The notes under the pieces were generated by a model. That model was given only the letters and a program-made list of their open reading frames with translations, had not been told where the DNA came from and made no database searches. A DNA stretch of 6,673 bases from Actinomycetes bacterium (GTDB taxonomy: Bacteria; Actinomycetota; Actinomycetes; Actinomycetales; Dermatophilaceae): positions 1-6,673 of the forward strand of contig JAEXXY010000024.1 in the NCBI GenBank assembly GCA_023451855.1, read 5' to 3'. This document shows, in pieces, positions 1 through 6,665 of this stretch; within the stretch, counting starts at the first letter, position 1; every line of letters begins with the position of its first letter. Made by a program: the position numbers and the translations under genes.

Positions 1-393
1 GACCTCCTCGACCTGCTCCTTGATGAACCACTGCATGAACTGGTCGGAGGCGTAGTCGTTCTCCGCGCGGGCCACGGCCGTCAGGGCGTTCACCTGCTCG
101 GTGACGCGCTTCTCCTGCTCGAGCGCGAGCCGCACCGGCTCGACGATGTCGGCGAAGTCGTTGCGCGGGGCCTCGACGCCGGGGATCGTCACGGTCGAGT
201 CGGTGTCGAGCAGGTACTGGACCATCATCATCGCGTGGTCGCGCTCCTCGAGCGCCTGGCGGTGGAACAGGGCCGCCGTCTGCGGCATCGTCAGGGTGTC
301 GTAGTACACGGCGATGGCCACGTACTGCTGGTGCGCGGCGAACTCGTGTCCGACCTGCTCGTTGAGCAGCTCGACGAACTTCTGCGATGCCAT
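1..393 (-). CDS. bfrB: BfrB-type non-haem ferritin (3' end cut by window edge)
   Basis: Iron-storage ferritin that oxidises Fe(II) at a di-iron ferroxidase centre and stores it as a mineral inside a 24-subunit cytosolic shell. The first 131 residues are visible and the C-terminal remainder (roughly 40-50 residues by family length) lies beyond the left edge. All ligands expected from E. coli FtnA numbering are in place without any gap: E17 (in GHEFAAHQQY), E49, E50 and H53 (ALEERDHAMM), E94, E126, Q127, E129 and E130. The segments NDFADIV and LTAVARAEND resemble mycobacterial BfrB; no haem-binding Met at the bacterioferritin position was identified, so this is a ferritin proper. The ATG at 393 is preceded by AGGAG at 402-406 with 8-base spacing, which fixes the start. 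It has its own probable promoter (TAGGAT at 431-436) and lies downstream of, but probably not within, the marR operon. The symbol follows the mycobacterial naming; ftn would be equally valid. Confidence 0.95.
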   Translation of the reverse strand, partial: MASQKFVELLNEQVGHEFAAHQQYVAIAVYYDTLTMPQTAALFHRQALEERDHAMMMVQYLLDTDSTVTIPGVEAPRNDFADIVEPVRLALEQEKRVTEQVNALTAVARAENDYASDQFMQWFIKEQVEEV

Positions 394-430
394 GTGGTGG
401 GCTCCTGCCTCGGCGCGGTCGGGCGCCCCC

Positions 431-459
431 ATCCTAGGGAGGGGCCTGACGCGTCAGGT
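431..459 (-). promoter_or_regulatory. Probable ferritin promoter with overlapping palindrome
   Basis: On the minus strand TAGGAT (431-436) fits the actinobacterial -10 TANNNT and would give a leader of about 30 bases carrying the AGGAG ribosome site. No strong -35 is present: ACCTGA (454-459) sits at 17-base spacing and CTGACG (452-457) at 15. The -35 area coincides with a perfect 14-bp palindrome, CCTGACGCGTCAGG (445-458), which could be an operator. The -10 itself sits within an interrupted dyad (CCCC at 427-430, CCTAGG at 433-438, GGGG at 441-444). The same bases could instead fold as a terminator for the upstream marR operon, and both roles are possible. Nothing resembling an iron-regulator box is visible here. 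Confidence 0.4.
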
Positions 460-472
460 CGGTGGCCGGGGC

Positions 473-562
473 TCAGCGGTTGACGACCGCCGCCACGACG
501 GCGATGACGAGGAAGAGCACGAGCGCCGCGACGGTGATGCGGTGGCGGAACTTGAAGTTCAC
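473..562 (-). CDS. Micro-ORF: 29-residue single-span membrane protein coupled to the MFS gene
   Basis: Not a recognised family. The ORF has 29 codons plus a TGA. It starts at a GTG whose last bases overlap the MFS stop codon (GTGA, 559-562) and has a Shine-Dalgarno-like GAGGTG five bases upstream, inside the last MFS codons. The predicted peptide has a basic, aromatic N-terminus (NFKFRHR, residues 2-8), then an uninterrupted hydrophobic stretch at about residues 9-27 (ITVAALVLFLV...VAAVV), and ends in Asn-Arg. This is a textbook small single-span membrane protein, with the positive-inside rule placing the N-terminus in the cytoplasm. By position it would be co-translated with the exporter, and by analogy with small transporter partners such as AcrZ or KdpF it may bind the exporter. 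That role is inference. The alternative is a chance ORF, but the start, the ribosome site, the coupling and the hydrophobicity all agree. Confidence 0.6.
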   Translation of the reverse strand: MNFKFRHRITVAALVLFLVIAVVAAVVNR

Positions 563-1857
563 TTCGTCACCTCGGGCGCCGTCGGGATCTCCGACGCCGT
601 CGCCGAGGCGAGCTGGATCCTGAAGCGGGGCCGGGACTGCGTCTGGAAGGTCACCGCGACATTCTGCCGACGTGCGAACCAGAGGGCCACCGCCCCCAGG
701 GACAGGCCCACTGCGACGGTGCCGATGCCGATGGTCCAGCGCGGGCCCCACACGTCGCCGATCCACCCGATGACCGGCGCCCCGACGGGGGTGCCGCCCA
801 TGAAGATCGCCATGTAAAGGGCCATGACGCGGCCCCGCATGACGGGGTCGACGCTGACCTGCACCATCGCGTTGGCCGTGGTGAGCGCGGTGAGGGCCGA
901 CAGGCCCGTCGGCACGAGCCAGAGGGCGAACATGGCGTAGTTGGGGGCCGTCGAGAGCAGGGCCGTCGACGCGGTGAAGCCGGCGAGGGCGACGAGCAGC
1001 ACCCGCAGCCGCGGGCGGGCCCGGCGGGCCGAGAGGAGCGCGGCCGTCAGCGAGCCGATCGCCATGATCGAGCCGAGCAGGCCGTACTCCCCCGGGCCCT
1101 TGTCGAAGACCTTCGTGGCCATCAGCGCCATCGTCAGCTGGAAGTTCATGCCGAAGGTGCCCAGCACGAAGACGAGGGCCATGACGAGCATGATGTCGGG
1201 CCGGCCCCTGACGTAGCGCAGGCCCTGACGGATCTGGTGCTTGCCGCGGGCCCGCGGTGACGGGGTGAGCAGGCTGGTGTTCATCCGGAGCAGCGCGACG
1301 AGGACGAACACGAACGTGGCGGCGTTGACGTAGAGCGCCGGCGCGATGCCGAACCACGCGATGACGAGACCGGCCGCGGCAGGCCCGACGAGCCGGCCAA
1401 GGTTGAACGACGCGCTGTTGAGGGCGACGGCGTTGGGCAGGTGCGGGGTGTCGACCATCTCGGAGACGAAGGTCTGGCGGGCGGGGTTGTCGACCGCCGT
1501 GGCCACACCCTGCAGGAAGGCGAGCGCGTAGACGTGCCACAGCTCGACGACGCCGATCGCGGTCAAGACGGCGAGCAGCAGGGCGGTGACGAGCAGCGCG
1601 GTCTGGGTCAGGAAGAGGATGCGGCGCTTGGGGAAGCGGTCGACGAGCATCCCGGCGAACGGCGCGAGGATGAGGAAGGGCAGGAACTGCAGGCCGGTGA
1701 CGATGCCGAGCGCGGTGGACGAGTGGTCGGTGAGGACCGTGAGCACGAGCCAGTCCTGGGCCACGCGGCCCATCCACGTGCCGACGTTGGAGACGATGGC
1801 GCCGGAGGCGTAGATGCGGTAGTTGGGGATCGAGAGGGAGTGGAAGGTGGGGCTCAC
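559..1857 (-). CDS. MFS exporter, MFS_3/EntS-like family
   Basis: Proton-driven efflux transporter of the major facilitator superfamily in the cytoplasmic membrane. The predicted protein has 432 residues and about 12 hydrophobic segments, the usual length. The N-terminus (PNYRIYASGAIVSNVGTWMG, residues 11-30, then RVAQDWLVL) is typical of the MFS_3 group that includes the enterobactin exporter EntS and macrolide-type exporters. Motif A between spans 2 and 3 is clear at residues 69-79 (GMLVDRFPKRR). The last 35 or so residues form a polar cytoplasmic tail. The GTG start at 1857 overlaps the marR stop as GTGA and is preceded by GAAGGTG at 1867-1873 (9-base spacing). Frame-open sequence upstream lies inside marR and lacks a comparable ribosome site. 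It is the middle gene of marR-MFS-micro-ORF, so its expression is probably set by the MarR protein. The substrate (drug, siderophore or metabolite) cannot be read from the sequence. Confidence 0.92.
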   Translation of the reverse strand: MSPTFHSLSIPNYRIYASGAIVSNVGTWMGRVAQDWLVLTVLTDHSSTALGIVTGLQFLPFLILAPFAGMLVDRFPKRRILFLTQTALLVTALLLAVLTAIGVVELWHVYALAFLQGVATAVDNPARQTFVSEMVDTPHLPNAVALNSASFNLGRLVGPAAAGLVIAWFGIAPALYVNAATFVFVLVALLRMNTSLLTPSPRARGKHQIRQGLRYVRGRPDIMLVMALVFVLGTFGMNFQLTMALMATKVFDKGPGEYGLLGSIMAIGSLTAALLSARRARPRLRVLLVALAGFTASTALLSTAPNYAMFALWLVPTGLSALTALTTANAMVQVSVDPVMRGRVMALYMAIFMGGTPVGAPVIGWIGDVWGPRWTIGIGTVAVGLSLGAVALWFARRQNVAVTFQTQSRPRFRIQLASATASEIPTAPEVTK

Positions 1858-2291
1858 TTGGACGCCACCTTCGCCAGCACGACGGCAGCGCGCTGCAGCA
1901 GGTCCCTCTCGTCGTCCGTGAGGGCCTCGAACCGCTCGAGCATCCACTCGTCGCGGTGCCGGCGGATGCGGCGCAGCGCCTTGCGACCCTCGGGGGTCAG
2001 CGACAGGAACACCTGCCGGCCGTCCTCGGGGTCGTTGGCGCGGGCCAGGTAGCCGCGCTCGACCAGCGCGCCGGTCGTGCGCTTCATGCTCGGGGCGGAG
2101 ACGCGCTCGATGTCGGCGAGCTCGCTGTTCGTGCGGTGGGTCTCCTCGAGGCGGCACAGCACGGAGAAGTGGTGCGGCGGCAGCTCGCGGTCCGACTCGA
2201 ACCGGACACGGCGCGAGATCCGCATGCAGGCGAGGCGGATGTCGTTGCTCAGCGAGACGAGCTCGCTGCGGGAAAGGGTCTTGGTACGCAA
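1854..2291 (-). CDS. MarR-family transcriptional regulator
   Basis: Dimeric winged-helix DNA-binding protein of 145 residues, the normal MarR length. It probably represses its own operon until a ligand binds. An N-terminal dimerisation helix (about residues 9-33, LSNDIRLACMRISRRVRF) precedes the winged-helix domain: helices at about 38-63, recognition helix at about 65-79 (SAPSMKRTTGALVERG), and wing at 85-98 with the conserved DPEDGRQ motif followed by LSLTPEG. The C-terminal helices (about 103-143) complete the dimer interface. It closely resembles mycobacterial Rv0880-type regulators from memory. The start is TTG at 2291, with weak GAAAG at 2299-2303 as ribosome site; no ATG, GTG or TTG occurs in frame upstream before a stop at 2337-2339. 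The next in-frame ATG (residue 23) would remove most of the dimerisation helix, so TTG is preferred. The stop overlaps the MFS start by four bases. Confidence 0.92.
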   Translation of the reverse strand: MRTKTLSRSELVSLSNDIRLACMRISRRVRFESDRELPPHHFSVLCRLEETHRTNSELADIERVSAPSMKRTTGALVERGYLARANDPEDGRQVFLSLTPEGRKALRRIRRHRDEWMLERFEALTDDERDLLQRAAVVLAKVASK

Positions 2292-2326
2292 ACGGGTGCT
2301 TTCGACAGTTCTGTTCCTGGTGATGC

Positions 2327-2355
2327 TTAGCCTAACTCATTACTTGTGCTAACTA
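2327..2355 (-). promoter_or_regulatory. Probable marR-operon promoter and MarR operator
   Basis: This is an AT-rich island in otherwise GC-rich DNA. On the minus strand TAGGCT (2329-2334) is a good -10, about 38 bases before the TTG start. The -10 overlaps an imperfect dyad, TTAGC (2327-2331) and GCTAA (2348-2352), centred at 2339.5, in which 9 of 13 base pairs are symmetric. A second pattern is the direct repeat CTAACT at 2332-2337 and 2349-2354, 17 bases apart. The dyad covering the promoter is what an autorepressing MarR protein would use. The minus-strand core GTTAGGCTAA also matches ten consecutive bases of the IdeR/DtxR iron box, but the flanks do not match. Which protein binds is inferred. 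Confidence 0.5.
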
Positions 2356-2399
2356 TTCCGACACGCCACCGAGCACGGCTGCGCACCGCCCGGACACGG

Positions 2400-2434
2400 C
2401 GAGAGCCCCCACCCGGTGCGGGTGGGGGCTCTCG
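2400..2434 (-). terminator. Strong intrinsic-type terminator hairpin after the permease gene
   Basis: A perfect 15-bp inverted repeat: CGAGAGCCCCCACCC (2400-2414), loop GGTGC (2415-2419), GGGTGGGGGCTCTCG (2420-2434). It begins 23 bases past the permease stop codon and lies before the marR promoter, so it insulates the two minus-strand units. No run of U follows on the minus strand, which is common for actinobacterial terminators. The stem is symmetric, so it could also stop transcription on the other strand. Confidence 0.85.
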
Positions 2435-2457
2435 GCGAGCCGTGCAAGACGCGTCGG

Positions 2458-3951
<1,494 letters not shown>

Positions 3952-3958
3952 GGCGCAC

Positions 3959-3964
3959 ACCCTA
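3959..3964 (-). promoter_or_regulatory. -10 element of permease gene, probably leaderless
   Basis: TAGGGT on the minus strand, followed by GTGCGCC and then the ATG at 3951. A 7-base gap between -10 and start codon puts the transcription start on or next to the A of ATG. No good -35 is seen around 3982-3988. The overlapping AGGGTG could alternatively be a ribosome site on a longer transcript. Confidence 0.5.
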
Positions 3965-4009
3965 GTGGCGGGACGGGTGGGGGGACGATTCGGGCGCGCG
4001 AGCAGACCC

Positions 4010-4015
4010 TAGGCT
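4010..4015 (+). promoter_or_regulatory. -10 element of the DUF2530 gene, leaderless
   Basis: TAGGCT followed by seven bases (GTGGTGC) and the GTG start at 4023. There is no Shine-Dalgarno sequence before that start, which supports a leaderless transcript. Its -35 area (about 3986-3992) abuts that of the divergent permease promoter, so the two promoters are back to back within 71 bases and could be co-regulated. Confidence 0.6.
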
Positions 4016-4022
4016 GTGGTGC

Positions 4023-4298
4023 GTGACCGACCAGAACGCCGCGCAGGAGCCGCAGCACGACGCCACGGCCCCGCCTCCCAGCGAGGAGCTGCGCCCGCTG
4101 CCGGTGCCGATGCGCCGGATCGTCGAGGTCGGCATCCTCGCGTGGGTCGTGGCCCTGGTCGTGGTGCTCGTCGTCCCGGCCCTGCACACCGGCGACCGGG
4201 ACTGGTGGCCGTGGACGTGCGTCGCCGGCATCGTCCTCGGCGGGATCGGCTGGAGCTACCTGCGCCGAGGGCGCGGCAACGCCCGGGACGCCGGCTGA
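4023..4298 (+). CDS. DUF2530 small membrane protein
   Basis: Protein of 91 residues belonging, as far as I recognise, to the actinobacterial DUF2530 family, whose function is unknown. The first 30 residues are polar and proline-rich (APPPSEELRPLPVPM) and probably cytoplasmic. Two hydrophobic segments follow, at about 33-54 (IVEVGILAWVVALVVVLVV) and about 62-80 (WPWTCVAGIVLGGIGWSYL), linked by a short HTGDRDW loop, and the tail is basic (RRGRGNAR). The pattern predicts two spans with both ends in the cytoplasm. The start is GTG at 4023, seven bases after TAGGCT and without a ribosome site. It is the only plus-strand gene here, divergent from the permease and convergent with the DUF3027 gene, leaving 10 bases between stop codons. 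Adjacency to permease, MarR and DUF3027 genes recurs in other actinobacteria as I recall. No function is claimed. Confidence 0.85.
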   Translation: MTDQNAAQEPQHDATAPPPSEELRPLPVPMRRIVEVGILAWVVALVVVLVVPALHTGDRDWWPWTCVAGIVLGGIGWSYLRRGRGNARDAG

Positions 4299-4303
4299 CG
4301 CAT

Positions 4304-4319
4304 CCGCCTCACTCGGCGG
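4304..4319. terminator. Possible bidirectional terminator between convergent genes
   Basis: CCGCC (4304-4308) and GGCGG (4315-4319) flank a 6-base loop across the gap and the DUF3027 stop codon. An outer pair, GGACGCC (4286-4292) and GGCGTCC (4321-4327), could extend the fold. The stems are short and GC-rich sequence makes them by chance, so this is a weak call supported mainly by position between converging genes. Confidence 0.25.
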
Positions 4320-5148
4320 TGGCGTCCTCCGGACGCGCCTCGTCCTCCGGACGCGCCTCGCCCTCCGGACGCTCGTCGGTGGGCTCCGGGGGCGTCGCAC
4401 GCTCGACGGGCTCGAGGTCGACGGCGAGCTCGTCGACGACGGGGTCCCCGACCGGTACCGGTGCCGGGTGGTCGATGTCGGTCTCCGAGTGCGCGCCGCA
4501 GCCGTGGTCGAGGCTGACGATGCGTCCGTCGGAGGGGCTCCACTCGTTGGCGCAGACGCCGAAGACGGCCCGCAGCGCGCCCGCCATCGGCACGAAGTAA
4601 CCGCACGACGAGCACTTGTCGGACGCCTTCTGCGCGACCTCGGAGTTGGGGCCGTTGTCGCCTTCGTACCAGCGCGTCGCGGCGTTCGCGCGGCCCTCGG
4701 CGGACAGGACCCGCTTGCGGCCGAGGCCGAGCTCGAAGATGGCCATCTGGTCGACGTCCTCGTCGCCGGTCGCCTCGAAGCCGGGCTCGAGGTTGGGGTC
4801 GTCGAGGCGGTAGGGCAGCACGTCGCCGGCGCCGAGGTCGCCCGGGGCGAGTCGGTCGGCGTACGGCACCCACTCCGGCGCCAGCACGGCGTCGGGGCCG
4901 GGCAGCAGGTTGGTCTCGCAGACCGTGGCCACCTTGCCCCGGGGCACGCGCGCGACGCTGACGCCCCAGCGCCAGCCTCGGTAGCCGGGCGAGGTGCAGT
5001 CGAACCAGTGCATGGCGAGGCGCTCACCGAGCGGCTCGACGGCGAGGTGCTCCCCGACCGTGCCGGGCTCGGCGATCCCGTCGAGGGCACCGCGGGCGAG
5101 GTCGACGGCCGCGGCGAGCACGGCGTCCTGCTTGGTGGTGGCGATCAT
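4309..5148 (-). CDS. DUF3027 protein with putative four-cysteine zinc site
   Basis: Protein of 279 residues resembling the actinobacterial DUF3027 family, function unknown. Recognisable blocks are HWFDCTSPGYRGWRWGVSVA (47-66), CETNLLPGPDAVLAPEWVPY (77-96), LAPGDLGAGDVLPYRLDDP (100-118) and RWYEGDNGPNSEVAQKA (159-175). A cysteine cluster follows: C179-x2-C182, C199 and C217, with H215 and H220 nearby (SLDHGCGAHSE). It looks like a zinc ribbon. The last 55 or so residues are acidic, proline-rich and probably disordered, with a short tandem repeat. It has no signal peptide or membrane span, so it is cytosolic. Start choice: ATG at 5148 has GGAG 11 bases upstream; an in-frame GTG at 5157 would overlap the cspB stop as GTGA but sits only two bases from that GGAG. 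Either way it is coupled to the cold-shock gene, suggesting a shared RNA-related or stress-related role, which is inference. Confidence 0.88.
   Translation of the reverse strand: MIATTKQDAVLAAAVDLARGALDGIAEPGTVGEHLAVEPLGERLAMHWFDCTSPGYRGWRWGVSVARVPRGKVATVCETNLLPGPDAVLAPEWVPYADRLAPGDLGAGDVLPYRLDDPNLEPGFEATGDEDVDQMAIFELGLGRKRVLSAEGRANAATRWYEGDNGPNSEVAQKASDKCSSCGYFVPMAGALRAVFGVCANEWSPSDGRIVSLDHGCGAHSETDIDHPAPVPVGDPVVDELAVDLEPVERATPPEPTDERPEGEARPEDEARPEDATAE
4324..4374. repeat. 18-bp tandem repeat in DUF3027 tail
   Basis: GTCCTCCGGACGCGCCTC occurs at 4324-4341 and 4342-4359, and a diverged, shortened third copy at 4360-4374. Each copy holds the palindrome TCCGGA. The 18-base unit keeps frame and encodes E-A-R-P-E-D repeats in the acidic C-terminal tail, so copy number could vary without breaking the protein. 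Confidence 0.85.
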
Positions 5149-5153
5149 CGCCG

Positions 5154-5549
5154 TCACTTCTCCAGCTCGTCGGCGAGGCCGCGCAGCGCCCGCGCGACGT
5201 TGGAGGCCAGCTTGCGCTCGGGGCGGCGACCGGCCCGGTAGGTGTTGCCCACGCCGTCGAGCAGCTGGACGACGTCCTCGATGATGACCGTGAGGTCCTC
5301 GGTGGACTTGCGCTCGCGCTTGGTGATGTTGGCGGCGACCGACTGCGTGGGTTCGAGCAGCTTGACCTGCAGCGCCTGGGCGCCCTTGCGACCCTCGACC
5401 ACGCCGAACTCGACGCGCGCGCCCTTCTTGAGGGTCGTCACACCCTCGGGGAGCGCGTTCGCGTGCAGGAAGACGTCGCGGCCGTCGTCCTCGGAGATGA
5501 ACCCGAAGCCCTTGTCCGCGTCGTAGAACCTGACCTTGCCAGTCGGCAC
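5154..5549 (-). CDS. cspB: Long CspB-type cold-shock domain protein
   Basis: Single-stranded nucleic-acid-binding protein of 131 residues that probably acts as an RNA chaperone in the cytosol. The N-terminal cold-shock domain (about 1-67) has RNP1 as KGFGFI (13-18) and RNP2 as VFLH (26-29), starting PTGKVRFYDADKGFGFIS. Unlike the usual 67-70 residue Csp, it continues with a 64-residue C-terminal region: a basic linker (ITKRERKS, 75-82), an amphipathic helix with EDLTVIIEDVVQLLDGV (84-100), then RAGRRPERKLASNVARALRG (105-124). This layout matches mycobacterial CspB (Rv0871-like), about 135 residues, including a similar tail. The GTG start at 5549 follows GAGG with 6-base spacing; the longer open frame upstream lacks cold-shock similarity. 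It leads a two-gene unit with DUF3027 and has a leader of roughly 65 bases. Confidence 0.93.
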   Translation of the reverse strand: MPTGKVRFYDADKGFGFISEDDGRDVFLHANALPEGVTTLKKGARVEFGVVEGRKGAQALQVKLLEPTQSVAANITKRERKSTEDLTVIIEDVVQLLDGVGNTYRAGRRPERKLASNVARALRGLADELEK

Positions 5550-5622
5550 AGCCCACCTCGTTGCTGTCGGTCGCTCGGCCCTTCCCGGGCACGACGCGAT
5601 GGCGCTCCTTGCGCTCTGCTCC

Positions 5623-5628
5623 AGCCTA
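5623..5628 (-). promoter_or_regulatory. Probable -10 of cspB-DUF3027 promoter
   Basis: TAGGCT on the minus strand, within GTTAGGCTGG, matches the -10 hexamers of neighbouring genes. Transcription would start near 5616, giving a leader of about 65 bases before the GTG at 5549. The leader contains a small dyad (GCGC-AAGGA-GCGC) and ends in the GAGG ribosome site. No convincing -35 is present. A long leader is usual for cold-shock genes, but no known cold-shock element is recognisable. Confidence 0.45.
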
Positions 5629-5675
5629 ACGGCTCGGCGCAAACGGGATTTCCCCCTGTGCCCCGAGCCGCCACT

Positions 5676-5695
5676 GCACCGGCACCCGCCGGCGC
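5676..5695 (-). terminator. Possible terminator of the epimerase gene
   Basis: CCGGC (5679-5683), loop ACCC, GCCGG (5688-5692), extended past one mismatch by two further GC pairs (5676-5677 with 5694-5695). It begins 3 bases after the epimerase stop codon. There is no U run. This is the only stem-loop in the 149-base gap apart from the cspB promoter region. Confidence 0.35.
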
Positions 5696-5698
5696 CCG

Positions 5699-6652
5699 TC
5701 ACGCGGAGGCGTCGCCCGGGCTGATCCCCCACGTGCCGGTCCACTCCTGCCCGGGCTCGAGCACGACGAGGCCGTCGCCGGAGTTGAAGGCCTCGGCGGG
5801 GCAGCTCATCGGCTCGACCGCGATGCCCGGCACGCCCTTGCGGTCGCGCGCCACGGCGGTGAACACCTGCAGCCACGGGAAGGACTCGTCGGCCCAGAGC
5901 GTCAGGGCGCCGGAGCCTGTGGAGATCCTCGCGCGCCAGGCGCCGTCGTCATCGCGCAGGACGTCGGTGAAGGCGGTGTCGAGGTTCGTGGCGCCCACGG
6001 CGCGCGCCGTGCGGAAGTCCTGCTCGGTGCCCTCGACCGGCGTCGTGCCGGTCGGCAGCAGCCGAGCGTCGACGTCGATGCGCGTCGCGGCGGGCACCTG
6101 CAGCTGCACGTCGGACAGGTCGGTGTCGCCGATGGCGAGGTAGGGGTGCGCCCCGTAGCCGAACGGGGCCGCCCGGGTGCCGACGTTGCGGGCGGCGGTC
6201 GTGACGACGAGGCCTGAGTCGTCGAGCAGGTAGGTGGTGCGGAGGTCGAGGTGCCAGTCCCAGCCGGGCTGGGGGTGGAGGCGGTAGCCGACTGTCACGG
6301 CGTCGTCCTCGAGGTCGACGAGCTCCCACAGCGCCCAGCGCACGAGACCGTGGCTCGCGTTGCCCAGCGGCACTTCCGTGACGGCGAGCTGGTGCTCGGT
6401 CCCGGCGAAGTCGTAGCGGCCGTCACGGATGCGGTTCGGCCACGGCATGAGCTGCTGGCCGCGTCCGGAGGCGCACGGCTCGTCGGCGTCGTAGCCGGCG
6501 ACGAGGTCGACGCCGTCGCGGGTCAGCGTGCGCAGCCCACCGCCGACCTCGACGACCGTCGCCTCGAAGGGGCCGTGCCCGATGGTCCACTGCTGGCCCG
6601 TCGGCGGCGGCGGCCCGGCAGGACCGGGCGAGGCGGGGCTGAGCGCGCTCAT
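5699..6652 (-). CDS. Aldose 1-epimerase (mutarotase) family protein
   Basis: Galactose mutarotase-like enzyme of 317 residues, predicted to interconvert alpha and beta anomers of a free sugar or act on a related sugar, in the cytosol. The beta-sandwich family signatures are present: PWPNRIRDGRY (70-80, with the substrate-binding Asn-Arg), the first catalytic His at H101 (NASHGLVRW), the second at H169 (GYGAHPYL), the conserved Asp in LDTAFTD (D225), and the general base E280 (AVEPMSCPAEAFNSG). No signal peptide is seen. The first 19 residues are Pro/Ala/Gly-rich and outside the domain. The ATG at 6652 is chosen because TAGCGT lies 7 bases before it; an in-frame GTG at 6661 overlaps that -10. 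It resembles the YihR-like branch more than GalM of the galactose operon, and no sugar-catabolic genes are adjacent, so the true substrate is open. Confidence 0.92.
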   Translation of the reverse strand: MSALSPASPGPAGPPPPTGQQWTIGHGPFEATVVEVGGGLRTLTRDGVDLVAGYDADEPCASGRGQQLMPWPNRIRDGRYDFAGTEHQLAVTEVPLGNASHGLVRWALWELVDLEDDAVTVGYRLHPQPGWDWHLDLRTTYLLDDSGLVVTTAARNVGTRAAPFGYGAHPYLAIGDTDLSDVQLQVPAATRIDVDARLLPTGTTPVEGTEQDFRTARAVGATNLDTAFTDVLRDDDGAWRARISTGSGALTLWADESFPWLQVFTAVARDRKGVPGIAVEPMSCPAEAFNSGDGLVVLEPGQEWTGTWGISPGDASA

Positions 6653-6659
6653 GCGCCAC

Positions 6660-6665
6660 ACGCTA
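6660..6665 (-). promoter_or_regulatory. -10 element of the epimerase gene, probably leaderless
   Basis: TAGCGT on the minus strand, then GTGGCGC and the ATG at 6652. There is no Shine-Dalgarno between them, so a leaderless mRNA is likely. The -35 region lies beyond the right edge of the window. Confidence 0.55.

Noticed and set aside
563..1777. Long minus-strand frame overlapping the MFS gene and continuing into the micro-ORF
   Set aside because: The part over the MFS gene is Arg/Pro/His-rich shadow sequence. Only the last 29 codons (473-562) look like protein, and they have their own start and ribosome site.
2327..2345. Calling a definite IdeR/DtxR iron box upstream of marR
   Set aside because: Only the central ten bases match; about 12 of 19 positions agree overall, and the core overlaps a -10 hexamer of a type seen elsewhere in this window.
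3952..3960. Permease start at the upstream in-frame GTG (3960)
   Set aside because: This GTG overlaps the TAGGGT element and has no ribosome site; ATG 3951 fits both the leaderless and Shine-Dalgarno readings.
4451..4462. 12-bp palindrome ACCGGTACCGGT
   Set aside because: It lies within the DUF3027 coding tail in GC-rich sequence with no promoter nearby, so it is probably codon-driven chance.
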